Shown piece after piece: positions 35,760-44,923 of a stretch of 64,000 nucleotides of DNA. The stretch is from positions 62,001-126,000 of the forward strand of contig LBON01000001.1 in assembly GCA_000989525.1 (NCBI GenBank), in the 5' to 3' direction. Within the stretch, counting starts at the first letter, position 1. Every line of letters begins with the position of its first letter. Below the pieces are notes generated by a model, which was not told the origin of the DNA, did not search any database, and saw nothing but the letters and a program-made list of their open reading frames with translations. The position numbers and the translations under genes are program-made. This stretch comes from a candidate division TM6 bacterium GW2011_GWF2_32_72 (GTDB lineage: Bacteria; Babelota; Babeliae; Babelales; GWF2-32-72).

Positions 35760-36432
35760 AGGTATTCATCTTTCGGTCTACTTGATTCAATATAAGTGAA
35801 AGTGTGGTTGTAAGTACAAGATATATTGCCGCAACAGCTATATAAATTGTTATAGCATCATATTTTTGAGCAATTATGTTTCTAGCTTGACCGGTTAATT
35901 CCATGACACCAACTATATAAGCAAGTGAAGAGTCTTTAATTAGAGTAATAAATTCATTACCTAATGCCGGCAATACAACGCGAATTGCTTGAGGTAGTAC
36001 TATGTAGCGAATAGTTTGCATTGTGTTTAGACCTAAAACCGTTGCAGCTTCAAGTTGCCCTGATCCGACAGATTTGATTCCAGAGAGCACTGTTTGGCTT
36101 ATGTAAGCACTGCTATTTATGCCGATAGCTAATGTTGCTGCGGTGAAATCATCCATATGTAATCCTACAAATGCGGGAATGTATTTCCACATCAAAATTT
36201 GAAGTAACATAGGGGTTCCACGTATAATTCCAACGTAGATGGTCATAAGAATTTGTAATAGTTTGCCAGCTAAATGAGCGTTGAGTTTTTTTGAGTCTTG
36301 AATTAAGGCAACAAGCGTACCAATAGCTAGCCCCATGCAGCATGCCAGTGCTGCAATTTCTAAAGTTAAAACTGTTCCCTGTAATAATGCAGGTAAACTT
36401 TGTTCTATTAAATTAAAATTAATATTAATCAT
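35746..36432 (-). CDS. Arginine/polar amino-acid ABC transporter, permease
   Basis: 228 residues with about five membrane helices and the HisM/GlnP-type EAA loop (EAATVLGLNTMQTIRYIVLPQAIRVVLPALGNEF). The N-terminal PALLQGTVLTLEIAALAC stretch is typical of this family. Only one permease gene is present, so it probably works as a homodimer, as in GlnP. It overlaps the binding-protein gene by 8 bases and the ATPase gene by 14. Confidence 0.92.
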   Translation of the reverse strand: MININFNLIEQSLPALLQGTVLTLEIAALACCMGLAIGTLVALIQDSKKLNAHLAGKLLQILMTIYVGIIRGTPMLLQILMWKYIPAFVGLHMDDFTAATLAIGINSSAYISQTVLSGIKSVGSGQLEAATVLGLNTMQTIRYIVLPQAIRVVLPALGNEFITLIKDSSLAYIVGVMELTGQARNIIAQKYDAITIYIAVAAIYLVLTTTLSLILNQVDRKMNTYVKN

Positions 36433-37189
36433 TTAGACCCCACTTTGTTTTAATTTGAGCAAGTGTTCCATCTTCTTCCATCTCTGTTATTGCTTTGTTG
36501 ATTTTTTCTAAAAGTTCAGGCTTGCGGTTGCTGATACCAAAAGCATAGGAATCAAAGATTTCGGGGATTTCTACGATATTGAATTCATCCTTGCCATATT
36601 TTTGAAAGAATGGAGCCACGGCAGTTTTAGCGGTAACAAATGCAGCCGCATCATTATTTCTTAATGCTAGGAATGCATCGGCAACTGTTGGGAGTCGTTT
36701 TAGATTGATTCCATTTTTTTTACTCATAAATAGATCTGCTGTATATCCAGCATTTACTAAAACATCTTTGCCTTGAAGCTCATTTATGTCGTTGATAGGT
36801 TGATTTTTTGGCGAAATTATTAACAAAGGATCTTTGTCTAAAGTTGGTTTGGAAAAATTCATTTGCTGACTGCGCTCAGGAGTAGGAGTTATTCCTGCTG
36901 CAATTATATCTAATCTACCTAATTGAAGGTCTGGAATTAGCATCTCAAATTGCATATTTTTAATTTGAATTTTAATGTTTATTTTTTTGCTAATTTCTTT
37001 GATAATTTCCATTTCAAATCCTGTAAATTCTCCTGCGTCATCGATGAATTCAAAAGGTGCGTAATCAGCACAAGTTCCTACCATTATTAAGTTTTCATTT
37101 TGAGCAGTTTTTTTGAATGAGCATTTTTGCAAAACAAAAGGTGTTGCTATGACAACTGCAACAAGTATTATTAATGTTGATATTTTCAT
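36425..37189 (-). CDS. Arginine/polar amino-acid ABC transporter, substrate-binding protein
   Basis: 254 residues of the SBP family 3: N-terminal hydrophobic segment (about 3-20) for export or anchoring, then GTCADYAPFEFIDDAGEFTGFEMEI (the family N-terminal signature), GRLDIIAAGITPTPERSQQMNFSKP, and the second lobe. The Cys after the hydrophobic segment (LQKC) is not a good lipobox, so an uncleaved anchor is possible. Basic amino-acid binders usually show this TPER pattern. It lies 9 bases after argR. Confidence 0.92.
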   Translation of the reverse strand: MKISTLIILVAVVIATPFVLQKCSFKKTAQNENLIMVGTCADYAPFEFIDDAGEFTGFEMEIIKEISKKINIKIQIKNMQFEMLIPDLQLGRLDIIAAGITPTPERSQQMNFSKPTLDKDPLLIISPKNQPINDINELQGKDVLVNAGYTADLFMSKKNGINLKRLPTVADAFLALRNNDAAAFVTAKTAVAPFFQKYGKDEFNIVEIPEIFDSYAFGISNRKPELLEKINKAITEMEEDGTLAQIKTKWGLND

Positions 37190-37198
37190 TTCTTTTTC

Positions 37199-37645
37199 CT
37201 ATTTATGATTGGTTAATTTATTTATTTTGCTTACAACTTTTTTAATATTTTTGACTGACTTTGGTGCAATAAACACGGTGTTTTCACCCGCTATTGTTCC
37301 TAAAATTTCAATATCTTTTTGATTGTCTAAAAAATCTCCAATAAAGTCGGCCAAGCCAGGCCTTGTTTTTACCACAATTAATGATTCATTATGTGTAACT
37401 TCTAGCATGCCTAACTTTAAAATTTGTAGCTGAACATTTGTTTCTGGTATTTCATAAACAAATTCTTCTCCGATTTTTTTCTTTGTTACACCAATTTGCT
37501 GCAGATCCCTAGATATTGCTGGCTGGCTCGCTACAATACTATATTTCTGTTTTAAAAGATCTTCTAGCTCTTGCTGATTTGCTATTTTGTTTTGACTAAT
37601 CAGATCTTTAATTGCCTGAATCCGTTTTTTTCCTACATTTGTCAT
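37199..37645 (-). CDS. argR: Arginine repressor ArgR
   Basis: 148 residues. The N-terminal winged helix has the ArgR recognition segment ASQPAISRDLQQIGVTK (typical SQ-T/A-SRDL-L-VTK). The C-terminal hexamerisation and arginine-binding domain has the GTIAGENTVFIAP strand (usual GTIAGDDTILV). It is first in the operon with three arginine-type ABC transporter genes, and its promoter is overlapped by two ARG boxes, so it likely represses itself and the transporter when arginine is plentiful. No arginine biosynthesis gene is in the window. Confidence 0.95.
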   Translation of the reverse strand: MTNVGKKRIQAIKDLISQNKIANQQELEDLLKQKYSIVASQPAISRDLQQIGVTKKKIGEEFVYEIPETNVQLQILKLGMLEVTHNESLIVVKTRPGLADFIGDFLDNQKDIEILGTIAGENTVFIAPKSVKNIKKVVSKINKLTNHK

Positions 37646-37656
37646 TCATCCCTCTC

Positions 37657-37694
37657 TTGGAATAAATATTCATAATTTTGTATAATAATTCATA
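37657..37694 (-). promoter_or_regulatory. Two ARG boxes (ArgR operator)
   Basis: Box 1 (37657-37674) contains GAATAAATATTCA, a full match to the GAAT-WWWW-ATTCA core. Box 2 (37677-37694) reads TATGAATTATTATACA on the minus strand, one mismatch from the core. The centres are 20 bp apart, close to the 21 bp of tandem ARG boxes in E. coli, so a hexamer could hold both. Confidence 0.8.
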
Positions 37695-37710
37695 AAAGTT
37701 GTGTTGTCAA
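37682..37710 (-). promoter_or_regulatory. Sigma70-type promoter of argR-transporter operon
   Basis: The minus strand has TTGACA (plus 37705-37710), a 17-base spacer and TATTAT (plus 37682-37687). The -10 lies inside ARG box 2, so ArgR binding would block polymerase. Confidence 0.75.
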
Positions 37711-37861
37711 CCGGCCCTTGTTTTGTTTTTGGCACAGGTGATTTTTTTGGATGTTAACAATGGATAAATAAGTTTTTTGGTAATGGAAAAAAGCTTTACA
37801 AGGATTCTAGGCTTTAAATTTATAATGGATAGTCTAAACCGATGTTTAAATGGGTTTTAGG

Positions 37862-37893
37862 CAAAAAAGAACCTCGGAATTTCTTCCGAGGTT
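37862..37893 (-). terminator. Terminator of the initiator tRNA gene
   Basis: On the minus strand AACCTCGGAA-GAAA-TTCCGAGGTT is followed by CTTTTTTG. It starts about 7 bases after the tRNA CCA end. The roughly 150 bases between this and the argR promoter hold nothing I can name. Confidence 0.88.
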
Positions 37894-37899
37894 TAAATT

Positions 37900-37976
<77 letters not shown>

Positions 37977-37989
37977 ATCAACAATATCA

Positions 37990-38017
37990 ATGTTAAAGCT
38001 TTTATTAGCTTTGTCAA
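37990..38017 (-). promoter_or_regulatory. Candidate promoter of the initiator tRNA
   Basis: The minus strand has TTGACA (plus 38012-38017), a 16-base spacer and TAACAT (plus 37990-37995), placing initiation just before the tRNA 5' end at 37976. Confidence 0.5.
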
Positions 38018-38049
38018 ATAAAATCCTGAATTCACGCAAATATTCGAAA

Positions 38050-38433
38050 TTAATTTGTTTTTGCTTCCAGAATAACGATCACAGAGGCGCTTGTTCGCGT
38101 GTGTGTGATTGTAATATGTGAATTAATCGGAGATTTAACGAGAGGTTTTAAATTTATTTTTGGTAATCCGTTTATATCTTTTATAACTTCAATGTTGCGA
38201 CACAGGCTAAGAAATGGTTGTTCTGGTATGCCAAATGCCTGGCAAATAGCTTTAAAGGCGGCTTCTTTGGCAGCAAATCGTGCGGCAAAGCGCTCAGACG
38301 ATTTGGTAGGCTCTGAAACACAGTATTCAACCTCTTCTTTGGTGAATATTTTTAAAAGCTGGGGCATTGATTTTTTATGCCAATCTTTGAATCTTGCAAT
38401 TTCAACTGTATCTAGGCCTATTCCTAAAATCAT
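38050..38433 (-). CDS. acpS: Holo-[acyl-carrier-protein] synthase
   Basis: Moves the 4'-phosphopantetheine group from CoA to acyl carrier protein. 127 residues, normal AcpS size. Magnesium ligands: Asp8 in GIGLDTVEI and Glu57 in RFAAKEAAFKA. The C-terminal ITHTRTSASVIVIL strand matches the ISHs-x-x-A-x-A family strand. It overlaps comM by 4 bases, an odd partner but a clear sign of co-translation. Confidence 0.95.
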   Translation of the reverse strand: MILGIGLDTVEIARFKDWHKKSMPQLLKIFTKEEVEYCVSEPTKSSERFAARFAAKEAAFKAICQAFGIPEQPFLSLCRNIEVIKDINGLPKINLKPLVKSPINSHITITHTRTSASVIVILEAKTN

Positions 38434-40001
38434 GCGTAAAGTTTTTCTTGTTTAATTTTTTCCATGTTTTGATCCAATGATCTGTACATAATGGCTTCTC
38501 GAATGTGTTTAGTATCAATTAAATCAAAGCCTTCCAGGTCTGCAATTGTTCGTGCAACCTTTAATATTTTGTGGTAGCCACGCATGCTTAAATTTAATTT
38601 TTCAAAAGCTTTTTTTAGAGTTGCTTCGGCTTGGTCTGTTAAGTGACAATATTTTTCTATTAAATCTGGTGTCATATATGCATTGCACGAGCAAGATGTA
38701 TTAGCAAAACGTGATAATTGTTTTTCTATAGCCTTTGCAACAGGCTCAAATAGTCTGGCAGAGCTTGTGCTATTGGCATCGGCTTGCTTAATTGTATCAT
38801 ATTCGATTGATTGAATATTTATTTGAATATCCATTCGATCAAGCAAGGGCCCTGATAATTTGTTTAAGTATTTTTCAATTTGATTTTTAGAGCACTTGCA
38901 CGCCTGTTTTTTATCGCCTAAAAAACCACATGGACATGGGTTTAATGCTGAAACGAGAAGGAATGATGCGGGGAAAGAAACAGACTGATTTACTCGCGCA
39001 ATTGAAACCGTTTTGTTTTCGAGCGGTTGTCTTAAAACTTCAAGAGTATCTCTTTTGAATTCTGTTAGTTCATCTAAAAATAAAATCCCATTATGAGAAA
39101 GGCTTATTTCACCCGGTTGCGGATTGCTTCCACCACCAACAAGTCCGGCTTGAGATATGGTGTGATGTGGGTTTCTAAATGGTCTTTTTAGAATCAAAGG
39201 ATGTTTTTTTAGTTTTCCACTAATTGAATAAATCTTGCTTGTTTCTAGAATTTCTTCAAATGACATATTAGGCATAATTGTTGGAAGTCTTTTTGCAAGC
39301 ATTGTTTTACCAGCCCCTGGGGGACCAACAAATAAAATATTATGTCTTCCAGCAGCAGAAATTTGTAGCGCGCGTTTTGCTTGGTATTGACCTTTAACTT
39401 GAGAAAAATCGACATCCATTTTATTGGTTTCAAATTTTATATCTTTAATGGAATTTATAGTTGGTTGAAGTTGAATTTCGCCTTTTAGATAAGAAATTAA
39501 TTGGGGTAGACTTTCTATTCCAATTACTTCTATTCCAGGGATAAGCGCCGCTTCAAAAGCATTTTCTTTGGGTAAAATAATTCTTTTTTTATTTAAATTT
39601 TTTGCACCATGAGCAATAGGCAATGCTCCCTTTATAAATCGAACATTTCCATCAAGAGAAAGTTCGCCTAAAAAAATAGTTTCATCTAAAAATTCTTTTG
39701 AAATATACAATTGTTGTGCCGCTTGCAAAATTCCAATAGAAATTGGAAGGTCAAAAAGAGTGCCTTCTTTTTTTAAATCTGCTGGCGCTAAATTTATAGT
39801 TATGGTTTTATCGGGTAAGCGAAAACCACAGTTTTTTAATGCGGTGTTGATTCTAAATTTACTTTCTTTAATTGCTGTGTCTGGCAGACCTACTATATAA
39901 AAATTCATCATTCCAAAAGAAAGATCAGCTTCTATTTCTACAAGGTGTGCATCTACGCCAATAGTTGTTGCAGAAAAAATCTTTGCATGCATGGTTTTCA
40001 T
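38430..40001 (-). CDS. comM: YifB/ComM family AAA+ ATPase (competence-linked helicase)
   Basis: 523 residues: N-terminal Lon-protease-like domain (ATTIGVDAHLVEIEADLSFGMMNFYIVGLPDTAIKESKFRI... is diagnostic), magnesium-chelatase-type AAA+ core with Walker A GPPGAGKT (about 218-225), GILFLDELTEF Walker B, a Cys cluster (NPCPCG...CKC) and the C-terminal lid. In naturally competent bacteria ComM drives branch migration during uptake of foreign DNA. With pilus-like genes in the window this hints at DNA uptake, but the family is also present in non-competent species. A second ATG three codons in is an alternative start. Confidence 0.93.
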   Translation of the reverse strand: MKTMHAKIFSATTIGVDAHLVEIEADLSFGMMNFYIVGLPDTAIKESKFRINTALKNCGFRLPDKTITINLAPADLKKEGTLFDLPISIGILQAAQQLYISKEFLDETIFLGELSLDGNVRFIKGALPIAHGAKNLNKKRIILPKENAFEAALIPGIEVIGIESLPQLISYLKGEIQLQPTINSIKDIKFETNKMDVDFSQVKGQYQAKRALQISAAGRHNILFVGPPGAGKTMLAKRLPTIMPNMSFEEILETSKIYSISGKLKKHPLILKRPFRNPHHTISQAGLVGGGSNPQPGEISLSHNGILFLDELTEFKRDTLEVLRQPLENKTVSIARVNQSVSFPASFLLVSALNPCPCGFLGDKKQACKCSKNQIEKYLNKLSGPLLDRMDIQINIQSIEYDTIKQADANSTSSARLFEPVAKAIEKQLSRFANTSCSCNAYMTPDLIEKYCHLTDQAEATLKKAFEKLNLSMRGYHKILKVARTIADLEGFDLIDTKHIREAIMYRSLDQNMEKIKQEKLYA

Positions 40002-40183
40002 TCTGTTTTAAATTTGTTTAAAAAAAAGTGTTATAAATAAAGGGTTATAGCATATTTTTTTATATCTGCAAATTTATTGTAAAGTTTTACATCACCATTG
40101 ATCTTTAAATTATGTGGCGCTTTTTTGAAAATTTTTTAAGCTATTGGATTGCTTAACTTTATTCAATAAATTGAAGGACTCTT

Positions 40184-43030
40184 ATGAATCACAAATTTTT
40201 TTCTTTTGTTTTGTTAATAAGCTCTTTATTTTTTCCAGCTACTATTTTTCCTAGATATTTACTTTTAAGTGATAAAGAAAATACTCAAACAAGTTTTGCT
40301 TTTAAAATTGGCCCATCTCATTATTTTAATGGGCCCAGTTCAACCGCTATAGATAAAGGCGGCACCTTTTTTGTTGGCGCAGATGAAGCTGTTTTGGATG
40401 AAAAACAAAAGCAGTTTTCTATATCTTTTATTTCTAATGATAACACTGAATTTTCTGGAATGGCCCGTGAAAAAGTTCGTTTAAATGGGGCGGAAGAACA
40501 ATTAAATCCACTTTATGGTGCGGCCGTTTTATTTATAAATTCAATTTCTGATAATCAGCCGATTGTTGTTTTGCAAAATGATAAAAAAGTTTACCTTGCT
40601 CAGTATCTTTCTGGGAATACGATTTATTCTTCTTCAGATATTAATGATGCTGCCGGTGTTGTTGCAAATACAATACATAGTTTAGTTGCTGCTCCTAGTA
40701 TAAAATCGGCTTTTTTTGGTGTTTCAGCGGTGGGTGGTTTTGGAGAAGCTGGTAGCGGTATTGCAGCAGTTTTGGTTAATGATAATGGTAGTATTGGGAA
40801 TCTTAATGCCACAACGGGATCTAAAACAGAAAATCAGGCAGCGGCTTTTGGTAAAACGTCAGCGGCCTTGAGCACTGGTAGCAATTTAAATTCCCTTGAA
40901 TACGGTGACATGTATTGGGATAATGATTTGGGAAGGCTTTATGTTTGTGGAATAGCAGATCTTCCTTCTGGTTCTGGTGCTGGTATAGCAATGGCTAACG
41001 TTTCTGGAGGTCTTAGTTTTAGTCCTATTGTTTCTGATTTAAATATCTTAACAGATGCGGATAAGATTGTTGGAGCAACAGATGCAAATATAATTTCAAT
41101 ATATAAAGTCAGAACAATGAAGACTTCCACTTATTTAAAGTATTTGGTTTTAGTTGGCCGTGTTGGTGAAAATACAAATAATAAAGTTTTTGCATTACCC
41201 GTTGTTGATAAAAGAGTTACAGTTGGCTCAAATTTAGGTGCAAGTACTGGAGATCCTGATAATGGTAAGTTGGCTAACGTAAATGCAAATCCTGTAAATT
41301 ATTATTTATCTGATTCAAATCGGTTTATTACTCGTGGTTTTTCTGATCTTGCTACAGCAGCCGATCAGCTTTATAAACATAATGATATTCAAGCGATGGT
41401 TGGTGCCGGTGATGCGCCTGGCGCAATTAATGATATTTTTATAGTTGAAGATGGTGTGTTTATCTCTTGTGAAGATGGCGAAACAGACGCGGCAGGTATT
41501 TTTAGTTCACAACCAATTTTTGATGGACGAGGCGTGATTGCTTCTTGGTCAAAGTGGAAAAGGGTTGCTGGGTTTTCTGAAAAAATTAATGCTGTTGCAT
41601 TAGAACAAAAATATGGAAATTTTGTTGTTATGCCTTATTCTGATGTAACAAGAAATGGGGCATCCACACAAAATGTTTATAGAACAAAATGGGGTAGCTT
41701 GGATACCACAAATGGCATGGGTTTATTGTTGGGTGAACTTCATATAGAATATCCTCAAAAAAATGGTGGCATACAAGGATTCTTTGATTTTAGTAAATAT
41801 ACACAAGGATTTACTGACCCATCTTTAGAGGGAAGTTTGTCTTTGGCTGTTGCAACCGGCTATGAAAAAATTTCAATAATTCAAACAGGTAAATCAGAAG
41901 ATGGTACAATTTTTTATCCTGTTGTTGGGAATGATTTTTTAACTGATAAATTTGTTTCAAATAATGGCTCTTTATCTGGTTTAGATGCTTCTTTAAGAAG
42001 TTTAATTACAGTTTCTGGCGGTCAGCTTGAAAAAATTGGTTCAATAGTTGCGGCTGAAGTTTCTAGGTGTGCTGCTGGTACAAATTCTGGTTGGATTTTT
42101 GTTGGGGGCTCTGATGGACTTGCAGTTCTTTCTAAAGATAATGGTGCTGGCTGGAATACGTTGAGCGCTGGCTTACAAGGATTTACGATCGATATGTCTT
42201 TTAAAAGATTAGGCAATTATAAAAATGTAAGATCTTTAAAATCTGATGGAACATATCTTTATGTTTTAACAGATCAAACTTTAGATAGAATTGAAATGAT
42301 TCCAGCTAATTTTGTTGGAACGATGCCAACAAGAGTTACTTTGGCAACACCAGAAAATTTGGGATTAGATTCTTATGCATCATTTTCGGATGTTTGTATT
42401 CTTGGAAAACTTGGTTTAATAGCTACAAGTAGAGGTTTATTTAGAGTTGCGAACGATTCAGATATTGCAGATCAAGATTTAACTAGCAACGAACTTGAGT
42501 GGGTTCAAATTTTACTTCCAGAATCTTTGGGAACTGATTCTAATGGTTGTATAACTCGACTAAAATTTCTTTCTAGTTTTAATGGAATAACAAACGGAAC
42601 TTCTGAATTTAGCTGTGAAGGTCAGGTTTTTGTTATGAATGCAAATATAACTTATCATCAATCACGAATTTATAGGCTTTATGTAAAAAGTACGGCTTAC
42701 GATGAAATTGAGAATACTACCGTTCAGTTATTACCAGATCAATTTATTAAAGATGTAAATACTCATTTTATTAATTTTCAAGATTACAGAAATTATTTTA
42801 CAACCGATGGAGCGATGTATTACAACATGCGCTCAAGGTATTTAAGCACAGCCCCATTTGTTAATGTTTTGCCACGAGGTGTTCGTGCGGGTGTTCCAGG
42901 AATTGCTAGTGCTGGTGTTAATATCCCTTCATATTTAGGGGAATATTTAAGAATGGGTGATTTAGTAAGAAGTTCTGGAAGTGGAGCTTGGGTAACCAGC
43001 GGTGATTTTGGTTTGCTTGTTAACGATTAA
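40184..43030 (+). CDS. Large exported beta-propeller-like protein, unknown
   Basis: 948 residues with a signal peptide (about 1-23). The rest is Gly/Asn/Ser-rich beta sequence with no membrane helix. At about residue 652 it has an Asp-box, LSKDNGAGW (S-x-D-x-G-x-x-W), the loop marker of BNR/sialidase-type propellers. Several GGVxxSxD-like and VLVxDNGS stretches hint at further blades, but no catalytic sialidase residues can be placed. GAAGGA precedes the ATG. A barrel protein gene follows 20 bases later, so the two may form a surface pair (exposed propeller plus outer-membrane anchor or exporter). Fold is inferred; function unknown. Confidence 0.6.
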   Translation: MNHKFFSFVLLISSLFFPATIFPRYLLLSDKENTQTSFAFKIGPSHYFNGPSSTAIDKGGTFFVGADEAVLDEKQKQFSISFISNDNTEFSGMAREKVRLNGAEEQLNPLYGAAVLFINSISDNQPIVVLQNDKKVYLAQYLSGNTIYSSSDINDAAGVVANTIHSLVAAPSIKSAFFGVSAVGGFGEAGSGIAAVLVNDNGSIGNLNATTGSKTENQAAAFGKTSAALSTGSNLNSLEYGDMYWDNDLGRLYVCGIADLPSGSGAGIAMANVSGGLSFSPIVSDLNILTDADKIVGATDANIISIYKVRTMKTSTYLKYLVLVGRVGENTNNKVFALPVVDKRVTVGSNLGASTGDPDNGKLANVNANPVNYYLSDSNRFITRGFSDLATAADQLYKHNDIQAMVGAGDAPGAINDIFIVEDGVFISCEDGETDAAGIFSSQPIFDGRGVIASWSKWKRVAGFSEKINAVALEQKYGNFVVMPYSDVTRNGASTQNVYRTKWGSLDTTNGMGLLLGELHIEYPQKNGGIQGFFDFSKYTQGFTDPSLEGSLSLAVATGYEKISIIQTGKSEDGTIFYPVVGNDFLTDKFVSNNGSLSGLDASLRSLITVSGGQLEKIGSIVAAEVSRCAAGTNSGWIFVGGSDGLAVLSKDNGAGWNTLSAGLQGFTIDMSFKRLGNYKNVRSLKSDGTYLYVLTDQTLDRIEMIPANFVGTMPTRVTLATPENLGLDSYASFSDVCILGKLGLIATSRGLFRVANDSDIADQDLTSNELEWVQILLPESLGTDSNGCITRLKFLSSFNGITNGTSEFSCEGQVFVMNANITYHQSRIYRLYVKSTAYDEIENTTVQLLPDQFIKDVNTHFINFQDYRNYFTTDGAMYYNMRSRYLSTAPFVNVLPRGVRAGVPGIASAGVNIPSYLGEYLRMGDLVRSSGSGAWVTSGDFGLLVND

Positions 43031-43050
43031 GATTTAGAAGGTTAAAAACC

Positions 43051-44310
43051 ATGTTGAAACAAAAAAAATTAAAAATTTCATTATTGGTATTTGCAACATT
43101 ATTTGTTGTGGATACTTTTTCTGTTTTTCAGTTTAATTTATTTAAACCGTATGACATCAATTTGCGGCCAGCTGTTTGGAAAAACACTAAATGGCAAGTT
43201 TCTTTGACGGGGGAGTTTGGACTCAAGACTGTTGGTTATGGCGAAGAAGAAAAATCAGGTATTTTGCAAATTTGGCAAGAATGTCAGGATTGCTTGGCTA
43301 TGTTAAAAGGGTTTGATCCATGCACAAAAGCTGCTCAACTTGCGCAAAAAATTAATGTTGATGATGATGATGGTATTCGTGGTCATGTTGTGCCAAAAGC
43401 CCATCTTGATTTAAATTATAATATGAGCGCTGCCTTGCGGTATCATTTTCCAAAAGATTTTACGTTGGATTTTTTCTTGCCCATAATGTCCATGAAAATG
43501 AGTAATCTTGAGTTTTGCGATAAAACAAAAGATGTAACATTTGATGATGTTGAAACAAAAAGGTTGTTGACTGATAATTTAGCTAAAAATTTAAAGGATT
43601 TAGGAGACCTTGATTTAAGTCCATGGGAACGAACAGGTTTTGGTGATTTTGTTGTGATGCTTGAATGGTTGCGTGATTTTCCTCAAGATAAATCTCTTTT
43701 GAAAAATGTTCGTTTGAATGTTCGTGGTGGTTTGAGTTTTCCGACTGGTAAAAAAAGAGATGAAGATAAAATTATGGCGTTAGCTTTTGGTAACGACGGT
43801 GCATTTGGTATTATTCCTGGAGGTGGTCTGGATTTAACTTTGTCCAAGTGGATCAAAGCAGGTGCAGATCTTGAATTTTTAATTTTATTTGGCGATGTTA
43901 GAGATCGTAGAATAAAAACAGATGTTGCTCAAACAGATTTGTTTTTACTTCAAAAAGCTAAGGCACACATTGACTATGGATTGACCCACAGATTTAATTT
44001 GTTTTTAGAGGCACATAAAGTTTTAAAAGGACTTTCTTTAAGAGCAACTTACCAATATTGGAAGCATGAAGATGATAAATTTATTTTAAAAGGCAATCAA
44101 TTTATCGAAAGTACCGCTAATTCAGCTGTCAGTCTGGAAGATTGGACATTACATAATGCAATTTTTACGATGAGTTATGATTTTCAAGATTCGATGTCTG
44201 AAGATGCTAGGTTTAAGCCTTATTTATCTGCTTTTTATAAATGTCCGTTGAATGGTAAAAAATCTATTTTGGCTCATACAGCAGGGTTTGTTGCTGCATT
44301 AAGTTTTTAA
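43051..44310 (+). CDS. Putative outer-membrane beta-barrel protein
   Basis: 419 residues: signal peptide (about 1-26), then alternating beta-type sequence with many short polar turns, long charged loops, and a C-terminal strand ending in Ala-Leu-Ser-Phe, as expected for BAM substrates. A Cys cluster (ECQDCLAML...DPC, about 78-92) lies in an early loop. No family recognised. It lies 20 bases after the propeller-like gene and probably shares its mRNA. AGAAGG precedes the ATG. Confidence 0.65.
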   Translation: MLKQKKLKISLLVFATLFVVDTFSVFQFNLFKPYDINLRPAVWKNTKWQVSLTGEFGLKTVGYGEEEKSGILQIWQECQDCLAMLKGFDPCTKAAQLAQKINVDDDDGIRGHVVPKAHLDLNYNMSAALRYHFPKDFTLDFFLPIMSMKMSNLEFCDKTKDVTFDDVETKRLLTDNLAKNLKDLGDLDLSPWERTGFGDFVVMLEWLRDFPQDKSLLKNVRLNVRGGLSFPTGKKRDEDKIMALAFGNDGAFGIIPGGGLDLTLSKWIKAGADLEFLILFGDVRDRRIKTDVAQTDLFLLQKAKAHIDYGLTHRFNLFLEAHKVLKGLSLRATYQYWKHEDDKFILKGNQFIESTANSAVSLEDWTLHNAIFTMSYDFQDSMSEDARFKPYLSAFYKCPLNGKKSILAHTAGFVAALSF

Positions 44311-44336
44311 CCATTAATTTAAAAAAGTTATAGTAA

Positions 44337-44900
44337 ATGTTTTTTAATAATAAGTTTTTTTTGTTTATTTTTTGTTTGATTTGGTCAAATAAAAATTTTT
44401 GTTCGCAAGATGATTTTCATTTGGGTAAAAGGCGTGCATATTCCTGTGAACCATTGTTTGAAGAAACACTTAATTGTCCGGTGTGTGGATTAGATTTTTT
44501 ATTTGAAGAATCTTTGGCAAGTCATATATCTTTTTGGCATGAGTCTTTGGAGCAATCATCTGGCGATGTAATGAAACTTTTTATACATGATGATAATGAT
44601 GGTAGTCATCAAATAAGCGAATTATTTGATGACTCAGAACAAGTAAGTTTACAGGAACAACAATTAATGACGGTTATGAGTAACCCATCAAATCAAGATG
44701 TTACAAGATACGAAGACTCATTACCTTATAAATGTTCTTTTTGTTCATTCGTGTTTGATTTTAGTTGTGTAAGAACAAGTCATGAAAATCGTTGTGAAAA
44801 GCGGAAGGGTAAATTGGTAAGAAGGTGTTCTTTTTGTAACGAGTGGTTTAAAGATTTTTATGCCCGTCGTACACATGAAAGAGAAGAACATAATCGTTAA
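44337..44900 (+). CDS. Exported protein with three C2H2-type zinc fingers
   Basis: 187 residues. A hydrophobic signal peptide (about 1-23) is followed by three zinc fingers, each with exactly C-x2-C-x12-H spacing: C47/C50/H63/H68, C133/C136/H149/C153 (C2HC) and C164/C167/H180/H185. A polar, acidic stretch (about 70-130) separates the first from the other two. C2H2 fingers of this kind are common in eukaryotes and rare in bacteria (Ros/MucR type being the main case), and combined with an export signal they suggest a protein meant for a host cell. The ribosome site is weak. It is 26 bases after the barrel gene. Confidence 0.75.
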   Translation: MFFNNKFFLFIFCLIWSNKNFCSQDDFHLGKRRAYSCEPLFEETLNCPVCGLDFLFEESLASHISFWHESLEQSSGDVMKLFIHDDNDGSHQISELFDDSEQVSLQEQQLMTVMSNPSNQDVTRYEDSLPYKCSFCSFVFDFSCVRTSHENRCEKRKGKLVRRCSFCNEWFKDFYARRTHEREEHNR

Positions 44901-44923
44901 AGTTTACAGGGAATTTTAAGAAA

